Shown here in pieces: positions 1 through 9,044 of a stretch of 16,564 bases of DNA. The position numbers and the translations under genes are program-made. The notes beneath the pieces were generated by a model. That model saw only the letters and a list, made by a program, of their open reading frames with translations, made no database searches and was not told the DNA's origin. The stretch's first letter is position 1. The number at the start of each line of letters is the position of its first letter. This DNA is from Acidobacteriota bacterium. Lineage in GTDB: Bacteria; Acidobacteriota; Vicinamibacteria; Vicinamibacterales; CAVVIG01. The DNA lies in the NCBI GenBank assembly GCA_016195295.1, contig JACPZV010000003.1, forward strand, positions 1-16,564. Direction: 5' to 3'.

Positions 1-720
<720 letters not shown>

Positions 721-730
<10 letters not shown>

Positions 731-755
731 CAGAGGCCGTCATTAATATAAGTGA
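721..755 (+). promoter_or_regulatory. Putative sigma70-type promoter for the glycosyltransferase operon
   Basis: A TTGACG hexamer (721-726) is followed after 17 bases by TAATAT (744-749). This lies in an AT-rich island in an otherwise GC-rich region, between the divergent larB and glycosyltransferase starts. The predicted transcription start (about 755-757) falls next to an in-frame TTG at 756 and 15 bases before the ATG at 771, so the mRNA would be leaderless or nearly so. The -35 part overlaps the first codons of larB. Prediction only. Confidence 0.4.
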
Positions 756-770
756 TTGCGCCAGCCCGAC

Positions 771-2267
771 ATGACCCCAGCTGAAACTCTGACGCTCGCC
801 GCCTACTTCTTCGTCTTGATCGTACTCGCGGTCTACGGATGGCACAGATACTACCTGGTGTATCTGTACATGAAGCATCGCGATCGGTTGCCGCAGCCGG
901 GTCCGTCGCTCGATCCCGTGCCGGTGGTCACGATCCAGTTGCCGCTGTACAACGAGATGTACGTCGCGGATCGGCTGGTGGGGGCGGTTTGCCAAATCGA
1001 CTATCCGCGCGAGCGACTCGAAATCCAGGTGCTGGACGATTCGATCGACGAGACGCGCAGCATCGCCGAGCTCGCCGTCAGACGATTCGCGGCGCAGGGC
1101 CTCGACATCAAGTACTACCACCGCACCGATCGGACCGGCTTCAAGGCTGGCGCGCTCGAAGCCGGGCTGAAAGTCGCGCGCGGCGAGTACATCGCGATCT
1201 TCGACGCCGATTTCATTCCAACGCCCGACTTCCTGGCGCGACTGATGCCGCACTTCCGCGACGACAAGGTCGCGATGGTGCAGGCGCGCTGGGGCCACAT
1301 CAATGAGGACTACTCGCTGCTGACGAAGATCCAGGCCATCCTGCTCGACGGCCACTTCATCCTCGAGCACGGCGGCCGGAGTCGCGGCGGGCGCTTCTTC
1401 AACTTCAACGGGACGGCGGGCGTGTGGCGGCGGGTCGCGATAGACGACGCGGGCGGCTGGCAGCACGACACGCTGACCGAGGATCTCGATCTCAGCTACC
1501 GCGCGCAGCTGCGCGGCTGGCGGTTCGTGTTCGTTCCCGATTTGATCGCGCCGGCCGAAGTCCCCGTCGAGATGAACGCGTTCAAGTCGCAGCAGCACCG
1601 CTGGGCGAAAGGCTCGATCCAGACGTGCCGCAAGCTGTTGCCCGCGATTCTCCGCTCGAGCCTGCCGTGGGGCGTGAAAGCGGAAGCCTTCTTCCACCTG
1701 ACCGCGAACTTCAACTACATCCTGATGTGCGTGCTCTCGATTCTCATGTTTCCGGCGATGGTGATTCGCTACAACATGGGTTGGTACGAGATGCTGCTCA
1801 TCGACACGCCGCTGTTCTTCGCGGCGACGTTCTCATTCTGCAACTTCTACGTCGTGTGTCAGCGCGAGATCCACATGGATTGGCGCGCGCGGATCAAGTA
1901 CGTGCCGTTCCTCATGTCGGTCGGCATCGGGCTGTCGATCAACAACACGCGCGCGGTGGTCGAGGCGTTGTTTCGTAAGGACACCGAGTTCGCGCGGACG
2001 CCGAAGTACCGCATTGAGGCGGATGCCGACGAATGGGTGGGGAAGAAGTACCGCCAGTCGGTGGCTGTCCAACCGCTGATCGAGCTGTTGCTCGGGCTGT
2101 ACTTCACCTGGACCGTGTTCTACGCCCTTGCGAATCAGATCTACGGCACGCTGCCGTTCCTGGTGCTCTTCCAGGTCGGCTTCCTCTACACGGGTCTGCT
2201 GTCGGTCGTCCAGCAGTACGCCGGGGAGCCGGTCGTGCTGAACACCCAGGTCGCCAGCGGGAAATGA
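771..2267 (+). CDS. Membrane GT2 family glycosyltransferase, cellulose synthase/CslA-like
   Basis: This 498-residue integral membrane enzyme should use an NDP-sugar on the cytoplasmic side to polymerise a beta-glycan or glycosylate a lipid acceptor. All processive GT2 motifs are present: the substrate-binding DD (89-90), DAD (145-147), the catalytic TEDLD (236-240) and the acceptor/processivity motif QQHRW (274-278). One hydrophobic segment precedes the catalytic domain (about 9-25), and about five follow it (near 308-330, 344-363, 378-392, 435-452, 462-480). The layout resembles bacterial relatives of plant CslA/CslC synthases rather than BcsA: there is no PilZ domain, so no direct c-di-GMP control is visible. 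The ATG at 771 is the likely start. An in-frame TTG at 756, right after a stop codon, is the alternative and would give five more residues. There is no clear Shine-Dalgarno. It is the first gene of an operon with the DUF362 and citrate synthase genes. The sugar and product cannot be told from sequence. Confidence 0.88.
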   Translation: MTPAETLTLAAYFFVLIVLAVYGWHRYYLVYLYMKHRDRLPQPGPSLDPVPVVTIQLPLYNEMYVADRLVGAVCQIDYPRERLEIQVLDDSIDETRSIAELAVRRFAAQGLDIKYYHRTDRTGFKAGALEAGLKVARGEYIAIFDADFIPTPDFLARLMPHFRDDKVAMVQARWGHINEDYSLLTKIQAILLDGHFILEHGGRSRGGRFFNFNGTAGVWRRVAIDDAGGWQHDTLTEDLDLSYRAQLRGWRFVFVPDLIAPAEVPVEMNAFKSQQHRWAKGSIQTCRKLLPAILRSSLPWGVKAEAFFHLTANFNYILMCVLSILMFPAMVIRYNMGWYEMLLIDTPLFFAATFSFCNFYVVCQREIHMDWRARIKYVPFLMSVGIGLSINNTRAVVEALFRKDTEFARTPKYRIEADADEWVGKKYRQSVAVQPLIELLLGLYFTWTVFYALANQIYGTLPFLVLFQVGFLYTGLLSVVQQYAGEPVVLNTQVASGK

Positions 2268-3430
2268 AGTCCAGCGTCGCCGTTCTTCGGGTCACGCCCG
2301 ATACGATTCTTCCGGACGTCGATCGCCTCGTGGATCTCGCCGGCGTGTCGCATGCGCTGGCGGCCGGCGAGACGACGATTCTCAAGGACAACCTCTCCTG
2401 GCATTTCCCGTTCCCGGCCGCGAACACGACGCCGTGGCAGCTCGAGGGTACGATTCAAGCGCTGGCGCGCCGAGGATTCGCCGATCAGGTCTGCGTCCAG
2501 AACAAGACGGTCGTCACCAACGCGTTCAAGGGTGAAGACCTCAACCACTACGTCCCAATCTTCAAGCGCTATCACGTTCCCGTCCTCTACAACTTCAAGG
2601 ACGCGGACATGAAGTGGGTCGCCTACGAGCCGAAGGCGAAGATGCGCGTGCTCAATCGCATCTACCCGGAGGGCATCCACATTCCCGAATTCTTCCTCGG
2701 TAAGAACATCGTCCACCTGCCGACGACCAAGTGCCACATCTACACGACGACGACAGGGGCGATGAAGAACGCGTTCGGCGGCCTGCTGAACACGAGGCGG
2801 CATTACACGCATTCGTGGATTCATGAAACGCTGGTCGATCTCCTGGCCATCCAGAAGGAGATTCACTCCGGTCTCTTCGCGATCATGGACGGGACGACCG
2901 CCGGCAACGGCCCCGGTCCGCGCACGATGCACCCCGTCGTGAAGAACGTGATGCTGGCGTCGGCCGACCAGGTGGCGATCGATGCGGTGTCGGCGAAGAT
3001 GATGGGCTTCGACCCGCTGTCGATTGCCTACATTCGTCTGGCGCACGAGGCCGGGCTCGGCGTCGGCGATCCGCGATCGATCGAGATCGTCGGCGACGTG
3101 GACGCCGCGAACGAGAACTGGCATTTCCATGTCGGGAAGAATCTCGTGCGCATCGGCGGCGGCGACCTGATCTGGTTCGGCCCGCTGAAGCGCTTCCAGA
3201 AGCTGTTCTTCCACACGCCCCTCGTCAACGGGTTCATCCTCGCCAGCGACGTGTATCACGACTTCTACCGCTGGCCGCTGGTCGATCGCCGCGTCTTCGA
3301 GCGCTGGTGCGAGACGACGGAGTGGGGGCAGATGTTCCTCCGCTACGCGCAAATGGGCCCGCAGGGCGAGCCTTCCTTCGCGCCGCAGACCCCGTCGGTG
3401 ACGGTTCCCACCTCGTCGAGAATTCACTAA
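2264..3430 (+). CDS. DUF362 (COG2006) family protein
   Basis: A 388-residue protein of the DUF362 family, whose biochemical role is not established. Family features seen are the HLPTTKCHIYTTTTGAMKN segment (151-169), IMDGTTAGNGPGP (207-219) and the ADQVAIDAVSAKMMGFDP stretch (234-251). There is no signal peptide, no transmembrane helix and no CxxCxxC ferredoxin cluster, which some DUF362 members carry, so this is the soluble cluster-free form. The ATG at 2264 overlaps the preceding glycosyltransferase stop as ATGA, a 4-bp overlap typical of translational coupling, which suggests the two products are made in proportion. A possible role beside the membrane glycan synthase is inference from the overlap only. 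The C-terminal 25 residues are Pro/Ser/Thr-rich and probably disordered. Family assignment is good; function is unknown. Confidence 0.8.
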   Translation: MKSSVAVLRVTPDTILPDVDRLVDLAGVSHALAAGETTILKDNLSWHFPFPAANTTPWQLEGTIQALARRGFADQVCVQNKTVVTNAFKGEDLNHYVPIFKRYHVPVLYNFKDADMKWVAYEPKAKMRVLNRIYPEGIHIPEFFLGKNIVHLPTTKCHIYTTTTGAMKNAFGGLLNTRRHYTHSWIHETLVDLLAIQKEIHSGLFAIMDGTTAGNGPGPRTMHPVVKNVMLASADQVAIDAVSAKMMGFDPLSIAYIRLAHEAGLGVGDPRSIEIVGDVDAANENWHFHVGKNLVRIGGGDLIWFGPLKRFQKLFFHTPLVNGFILASDVYHDFYRWPLVDRRVFERWCETTEWGQMFLRYAQMGPQGEPSFAPQTPSVTVPTSSRIH

Positions 3431-3448
3431 ACTCCCTTCGTAAGAGCC

Positions 3449-4588
3449 ATGGCCACGGCCGAGACGCCGAAAGCAGGACTCGAAGACACCGTCGCGACCT
3501 CGTCTGCGATTTGTTATCTCGACGGCGATCGCGGCGTGCTGGCGTACTGCGGGTACGACATCCACGATCTCGCGCGGCACGCCACGTTCGAGGAAGTGTG
3601 TTACCTCTTGTGGCACCGCCGCCTGCCGACGCGCGCGGAGCTCGGCGACCTGCAGTCGCAGCTGGTCGCCGCGCGTCCGCTGCCGGAGGCGATCCTCCGA
3701 CTGATACGAACGTTGCCCGCGGGCAACGGCATGGACCTGCTGCGGACGCTGACGTCGGCGCTCGGGCACTACGATCCCGACGCTGCGGATCAGTCGCCGC
3801 AGGCGAACGACCGTAAGGCCGTCCGTCTCACGGCGCAGATCGGGTCGCTCGTGGCGACAATGGGGCGGATGCACGCGGGCGGCGGACCGATTGCGCCGGA
3901 TCCGGTCCTCGGCCACGCGGCGAATTTCCTTTACATGCTGACGGGCGAGCGCCCCGGCGGTCTGGCGACCCGCGCGTTCGACGTCGCGCTGATCCTGCAC
4001 GCCGACCACGAGCTGAACGCGTCGACGTTCGCGGCGCGCGTGGCGGCCGCCACGCTCACGGACATCCACTCGACGATCGTCGGTGCGATCGGCGCGCTCA
4101 AGGGACCGCTGCACGGCGGCGCGAACGCCGACGTCATGCGGCTGCTGCTGGAGATCGGCGCCGATGCGGGCCCCGACAAGGCGGAAGCCGTCGTGCGCGC
4201 CAGGTTGGCACGGAAGGAAAAGATTCCCGGCTTCGGCCACCGCGTCTATCACACCGAGGATCCGCGGGCGACGCACCTGCGCGAGATGTCGAAGGATCTC
4301 GGACGGCGAGCCGGCCAGCCCGGCTGGTACGAGATGTCCCAGCGCATCGAGGCGTTGGTGAAGGCCGAGCGGAAACTGAATGCGAACGTGGACTTCTACT
4401 CGGCGTCGACGTACCACGCGCTCGGCATCCCGATCGATTTGTTCACGCCGATCTTCGCCGTCAGCCGGATTGCCGGCTGGACGGCGCACGTCCTCGAGCA
4501 GTACGCCAACAACCGCCTGATTCGCCCCCGGGCCGAGTACGTCGGACCGGCCCACCCACAGCGCTACGTCCCACTCGAACAGCGCTGA
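3449..4588 (+). CDS. Citrate synthase / 2-methylcitrate synthase family protein
   Basis: A 379-residue enzyme that condenses acetyl-CoA or propionyl-CoA with oxaloacetate, feeding the TCA or methylcitrate cycle in the cytoplasm. The catalytic set is complete: HADHELNAST (184-193), the GPLHGGAN loop with His222, GFGHRVY with His264, and VDFYSA with Asp315. Length and the absence of the long N-terminal beta domain place it in the short archaeal/Gram-positive-like type, so it probably lacks the NADH regulation of E. coli GltA. It starts 18 bp after the DUF362 stop and is probably co-transcribed. A weak internal promoter (TTCCCA 3405-3410, TAAACT 3428-3433, 17-bp spacer) is also possible. Citrate and methylcitrate synthases cannot be separated here by motif alone; no prpB or prpD neighbour supports the methylcitrate role. 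Association with a glycan synthase operon is unusual. Confidence 0.9.
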   Translation: MATAETPKAGLEDTVATSSAICYLDGDRGVLAYCGYDIHDLARHATFEEVCYLLWHRRLPTRAELGDLQSQLVAARPLPEAILRLIRTLPAGNGMDLLRTLTSALGHYDPDAADQSPQANDRKAVRLTAQIGSLVATMGRMHAGGGPIAPDPVLGHAANFLYMLTGERPGGLATRAFDVALILHADHELNASTFAARVAAATLTDIHSTIVGAIGALKGPLHGGANADVMRLLLEIGADAGPDKAEAVVRARLARKEKIPGFGHRVYHTEDPRATHLREMSKDLGRRAGQPGWYEMSQRIEALVKAERKLNANVDFYSASTYHALGIPIDLFTPIFAVSRIAGWTAHVLEQYANNRLIRPRAEYVGPAHPQRYVPLEQR

Positions 4589-4612
4589 CCCGCGTATCGA
4601 CGATTGCGGGCA

Positions 4613-4647
4613 TTGACAGGTGGAGTGGGATTGCAGACAATCGAGGC
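4613..4647 (+). promoter_or_regulatory. Promoter of the vapBC-lepA unit, apparently leaderless
   Basis: A perfect TTGACA (4613-4618), a 17-bp spacer and GACAAT (4636-4641) form the best sigma70-like promoter in the window. The -10 ends exactly 6 bases before the antitoxin ATG at 4648, so transcription would start at or next to the start codon. A GAGG lies only one base upstream of the ATG, too close to act as a Shine-Dalgarno. As an AbrB-type antitoxin leads the operon, autorepression at this site is likely by analogy. A poor CCCGC/GCGGG inverted repeat (4589-4610) just upstream may end transcription of the citrate synthase gene but has no T tract. Confidence 0.6.
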
Positions 4648-5034
4648 ATGAGCTACGAGATCAAGCCCTCGCGTGGCGCGAATCGCGTGCGGGAAACGGC
4701 GCCGGCGTACGGCGATCCGCCGCCGGCGCGGCCGTCGGGGTTCAGGGTCACTGTCGCCGACCGCGGCCGCGTCGTGCTGCCCGCCGAAGTGCGCGAGCGA
4801 TTGCGGATCAAGGACGGCGACTGGTTGACGCTCATCCTGGAGCCGAGCGGCGCCATCAAGATGTTGACGGGAGCGGTCTACGCGCGCAGCCTCCGCGGCA
4901 TGTTCAAGCACCTCGCGCGGCCGGGTCGGAGCTGGGCTGACGAGTTGATCGCGGAGCGTCGTCGTGAAGCGGCAAAAGACGAGCGAGAGTATCAAAAGAC
5001 CATCGCGTATTTCCGCAGGAAGAAACGCCGGTGA
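4648..5034 (+). CDS. vapB: AbrB/MazE/SpoVT-family antitoxin (VapB-like)
   Basis: A 128-residue protein with a swapped-hairpin AbrB-type DNA-binding domain at about 31-74, read from VTVADRGRVVLPAEVRERLRI followed by GDWLTLILEPSGAIKM. The domain should dimerise, bind its own promoter and be the structural scaffold of the antitoxin. The C-terminal tail (about 75-128) is helical and charged, with a very basic end (RRKKRR), as expected for the part that docks on and neutralises a PIN toxin. The N-terminal 30 residues are Pro/Arg-rich and unusual for small VapB proteins. The gene overlaps the next one by four bases (GTGA), the usual antitoxin-toxin arrangement. The promoter directly upstream implies a leaderless transcript. 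The role as antitoxin is inferred from the domain plus the partner. VapB naming is by pairing; the fold alone would also fit MazE-like families. Confidence 0.82.
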   Translation: MSYEIKPSRGANRVRETAPAYGDPPPARPSGFRVTVADRGRVVLPAEVRERLRIKDGDWLTLILEPSGAIKMLTGAVYARSLRGMFKHLARPGRSWADELIAERRREAAKDEREYQKTIAYFRRKKRR

Positions 5035-5443
5035 ATGAATCCCGCGAGCCGGCGTCAGTGCTCGACGCCTCGGCGCTGCTGGCCTTGATTCGCGAAGAAC
5101 GGGGGGCCGAGCGCGTTGGCGCGGCGATTAGTGAGGGCGCGCTCGTCAGCGTCGTGAATTGGGCGGAGGTGCTGGCGAATCTCGTCGTTGGCTCAGACGA
5201 TCCGCATGAGGTCACGTCGATGGCGCTCCCCGGCGGCCCAGCGTCACGACTCGAATTGGTCTCGTTCGACGACGAGCAAGCGAAGGAGACGGCCCGGCTC
5301 GTTCGATATACGCGCAGTCTTGGGCTGTCGCTGGCGGACCGCGCGGCGCTGGCGCTCGCCAGGATTCGTCGCCTGCCGGTCCTGACCACCGACCGCGCGT
5401 GGCGCGCTCTGCGTCTTCCGATCAAAATCGAAGTGATCCGATA

Positions 5444-5444
<1 letters not shown>
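5031..5444 (+). CDS. vapC: PIN-domain ribonuclease toxin (VapC-like)
   Basis: A 137-residue PIN domain, the Mg-dependent RNase of VapBC modules; known VapCs cut initiator tRNA, other tRNAs or 23S rRNA. All acidic residues expected for the metal site are visible: Asp12 in VLDASALLAL, Glu46 in NWAEVLANL, Asp103 in LADRAALALA and Asp121 in LTTDRAW. The toxin therefore looks catalytically intact, not a decayed copy. Translation starts at GTG 5031, which overlaps the antitoxin stop (GTGA). No in-frame ATG precedes the DAS motif. Its stop, TAG at 5442-5444, shares one base with the GTG start of lepA, so the toxin gene is physically coupled to an essential-type translation factor gene. The target RNA cannot be inferred. 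Confidence 0.87.
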
Positions 5445-7245
<1,801 letters not shown>

Positions 7246-7255
<10 letters not shown>

Positions 7256-7306
7256 AGATTGGAAGGCTGAGGGCTGAGGGCTGAGGGCTGAGGGCTAATG
7301 GCTGAG
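7246..7306 (+). repeat. GGCTGAG heptamer array spanning lepA end to lepB start
   Basis: Six back-to-back 7-bp units run from 7265 to 7306: four identical GGCTGAG, one variant GGCTAAT (7293-7299) and one more GGCTGAG. Upstream, GGAAGGCTGA occurs twice (7246-7255 and 7261-7270), the first copy containing the lepA stop. The variant unit supplies AT of the lepB start ATG (7298-7300), and the last unit encodes Ala-Glu. GAGG motifs inside the array (7283-7286, 7290-7293) are the only Shine-Dalgarno-like sequences for lepB. Confidence 0.95.
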
Positions 7307-8005
7307 ACGACGTTCCGGAAATCGACGCTGCGGGAGTACTTCGAGTCCATTATCATCGCGGTCATCCTGGCGCTCTTCATCCGGACGTTCGTCGTGCAGG
7401 CGTTCAAGATCCCGACCGGCTCGATGGAGAACAACCTGCTGATCGGCGATCATCTGCTGGTCAACAAGTTCGCGATGGGACCGGCGGCGTCCTCGCTCGA
7501 GCATGCGCTGCTTCCCGTGGAAACGATCAAGCGGGGCGACGTGCTCGTCTTCAAGTACCCCGTGGAGCCGGATCGCGATTTCATCAAGCGCGTGATCGGC
7601 TTACCTGGCGAGACGCTCGAGGTGCGCGACAAGAAGGTCTACATCAACGGCAAGGCGCTCGACGAGCCCTACGTCCATTTTCTGCAGCCGCCCAGCGGCG
7701 GCGGCGAGCTGTCGGAAGTGACATCGTTCGACGTCCGCGAGCGCTACGGCCCGGTGACCGTGCCCGCGAATCAATACTTCATGATGGGCGATAACCGGGA
7801 CAACTCGCAGGACAGCCGCTACTGGGGATTCCTCCCGCGGGAGAACGTCAAGGGCAAGGCGCTCGTCATCTATTGGTCGTACGAATCGGATCGCGAGGAC
7901 TACCTGGACGACAGCCCGGGCGCGACGGTGAAAGGACTCGCGTCGGTCTTCGTCCACTTTTTCACGCGGACCCGGTGGGATCGGATGTTCCACCAGATTC
8001 ACTAG
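7298..8005 (+). CDS. lepB: Signal peptidase I
   Basis: A 235-residue inner-membrane protease that removes signal peptides from secreted and outer-membrane proteins. An N-terminal membrane anchor (about 16-34) is followed by the nucleophile motif IPTGSM with Ser42, the general base Lys97 in FIKRVIG and the C-terminal MGDNRDNS box (163-170), so the Ser-Lys dyad is complete. There is one transmembrane segment, as in many non-enteric LepB proteins. It lies 42 bp after lepA, the lepA-lepB order known from many bacteria, and is probably co-transcribed. The chosen ATG at 7298 lies inside the heptamer array, so residues 1-3 (Met-Ala-Glu) are repeat-derived; conserved sequence begins soon after (REYFESII). 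The region after the stop is a second heptamer array. Confidence 0.96.
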   Translation: MAETTFRKSTLREYFESIIIAVILALFIRTFVVQAFKIPTGSMENNLLIGDHLLVNKFAMGPAASSLEHALLPVETIKRGDVLVFKYPVEPDRDFIKRVIGLPGETLEVRDKKVYINGKALDEPYVHFLQPPSGGGELSEVTSFDVRERYGPVTVPANQYFMMGDNRDNSQDSRYWGFLPRENVKGKALVIYWSYESDREDYLDDSPGATVKGLASVFVHFFTRTRWDRMFHQIH

Positions 8006-8007
8006 GA

Positions 8008-8063
8008 ATTTCAGATTGCAGAGTTCAGATTTCAGATGTCAGAGTGCCGATTGCAGAATTGAC
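8008..8063 (+). repeat. Degenerate ATTTCAG-type heptamer array after lepB
   Basis: Starting three bases after the lepB stop, eight 7-bp units can be read in register: ATTTCAG, ATTGCAG, AGTTCAG, ATTTCAG, ATGTCAG, AGTGCCG, ATTGCAG and a worn AATTGAC. The family differs from the GGCTGAG array before lepB. It is AT-richer than its surroundings and fills almost the whole gap to the next gene. Confidence 0.9.
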
Positions 8064-8072
8064 GAGCACACC

Positions 8073-8441
8073 GTGATCAAGGGCATTCTCAAACTTGCGA
8101 TTGTCGCCGTGATTGCGAACGCGATCTGGCATGCCTTCGTGCCGTACTCCGCGCACTTCAAGTTCAAGGACGCCGTGGAGGCGACCTCGCAGTACGGCTT
8201 CGAAAAGCCAGATGACGAACTTCGTGCGAAGATCCTGGAGCTCGCCGCGCAGCACGACGTGCCGCTGACCCCAGACGGCTTCACGCTGAAGCGCGAAGAC
8301 AAGCACACGATCATCGACGGGTCCTACACCCAACCGATCGAGTTGTTTCCCGGGTTTACGTATCCCTTCACGTTCACGTGGCACACCGACACGTACTACG
8401 TGAAGCCGCCGAAACTCGACGAGCTAGCCGCGCCGAAGTAA
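8073..8441 (+). CDS. Small membrane-anchored protein of unknown function, lepB-linked
   Basis: A 122-residue protein with one N-terminal hydrophobic helix (about 5-23, KGILKLAIVAVIANAIWHAF) and a periplasmic domain of about 95 residues. That domain has a charged helix (DDELRAKILELAAQHDVPL, 47-65) followed by beta-like segments ending near a TYPFTFTWHTDTYYV run. The GTG at 8073 is the first good start after the heptamer array; upstream in-frame codons read only repeat. Size, single anchor and position right after lepB are reminiscent of DUF4845 proteins that follow lepB in proteobacteria, but I do not recognise the family with certainty. A role near protein export is inference from position. 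Its 3' end overlaps the convergent cyclodeaminase gene by 18 bp. Confidence 0.72.
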   Translation: MIKGILKLAIVAVIANAIWHAFVPYSAHFKFKDAVEATSQYGFEKPDDELRAKILELAAQHDVPLTPDGFTLKREDKHTIIDGSYTQPIELFPGFTYPFTFTWHTDTYYVKPPKLDELAAPK

Positions 8442-9044
8442 CGACTCGGCGCGCTCGACCCTGACTGCCACCTCAGCGGACAGCCGCGCGCACTCCGCGC
8501 GAACCTCTTCGACGTACCCCGCATCGGCCACGCCGCCGAGATTGATGTCCACGTTCAGGCCCGCGCCGTACACGCCGGTCCGAAGCAGCGCGACGGCGAC
8601 GCCGACGTCGCTGGCGGCGGCCCCGTGGCCGTGCTCGGCGACGATCTCGGCCTGCGCGAGCGCGCGCGCCGACAGCCGCATGACGCCCAGCGGCACGTCC
8701 GTCGCCGCGCGAAGCGCACGCTGAATCGCCGTCTTTCGCGCCTGCTGTTCATCCGCCGTCGTCTTCGGTCGCTTATAGGCGGAGACGACCTGATCGTAGG
8801 CGGCCGCGTCGGCATCGATCGCGTCGGTGAGCTGCCGGCGGAGATCGATCAGCGACCGGGTCGTCGTGGCCAGGGCCGACCGTTCGTCCTCCGAGCCGCC
8901 GCGAGTTTTCGGCAGGCTCGCCACCATCTGCAGCAACGACGCGCCGAGCGCCGACGCCAGCGCGGACGCCGAACCGCCGCCAGGCGTCGGATCGGACGAG
9001 CCGAAGGCCGCGATGAGATCGCGAACGGCGCGATCAACGAGCAT
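8424..9044 (-). CDS. Methenyltetrahydrofolate cyclodeaminase (FTCD C-terminal domain type)
   Basis: A 206-residue enzyme of the FTCD_C/FchA family. It converts 5-formimino-tetrahydrofolate to 5,10-methenyl-tetrahydrofolate and ammonia, putting the formimino carbon from histidine breakdown into the folate pool. Landmarks: the PTPGGGSASALA loop (19-30), DADAAAYDQVV (78-87) and the GAAASDVGVAVALL / GLNVDINL helices (141-154, 162-169). It is all-helical and cytoplasmic. It lacks the formiminotransferase half found in vertebrate bifunctional FTCD, so that activity must be encoded elsewhere. Start: ATG 9044-9042, with AGAGGA (9060-9055) ten bases upstream; a GTG at 9053 lies too close to that Shine-Dalgarno. 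It overlaps the end of hutI by 11 bp, consistent with coupled expression. Confidence 0.88.
   Translation of the reverse strand: MLVDRAVRDLIAAFGSSDPTPGGGSASALASALGASLLQMVASLPKTRGGSEDERSALATTTRSLIDLRRQLTDAIDADAAAYDQVVSAYKRPKTTADEQQARKTAIQRALRAATDVPLGVMRLSARALAQAEIVAEHGHGAAASDVGVAVALLRTGVYGAGLNVDINLGGVADAGYVEEVRAECARLSAEVAVRVERAESLLRRG

Noticed and set aside
2186..4555. A 789-codon open frame on the minus strand opposite the DUF362 and citrate synthase genes.
   Set aside because: It is antisense to two well-recognised proteins and has an Arg/His/Val/Asp-rich composition with no recognisable domain, as expected from GC-rich codon bias.
4589..4610. Terminator after the citrate synthase gene.
   Set aside because: The stem is only 5 bp with a 12-base loop and no T tract.
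7265..8063. Heptamer arrays as CRISPR or replication-origin iterons.
   Set aside because: The units are 7 bp and contiguous with no spacers, and there is no cas, rep or dnaA gene nearby.
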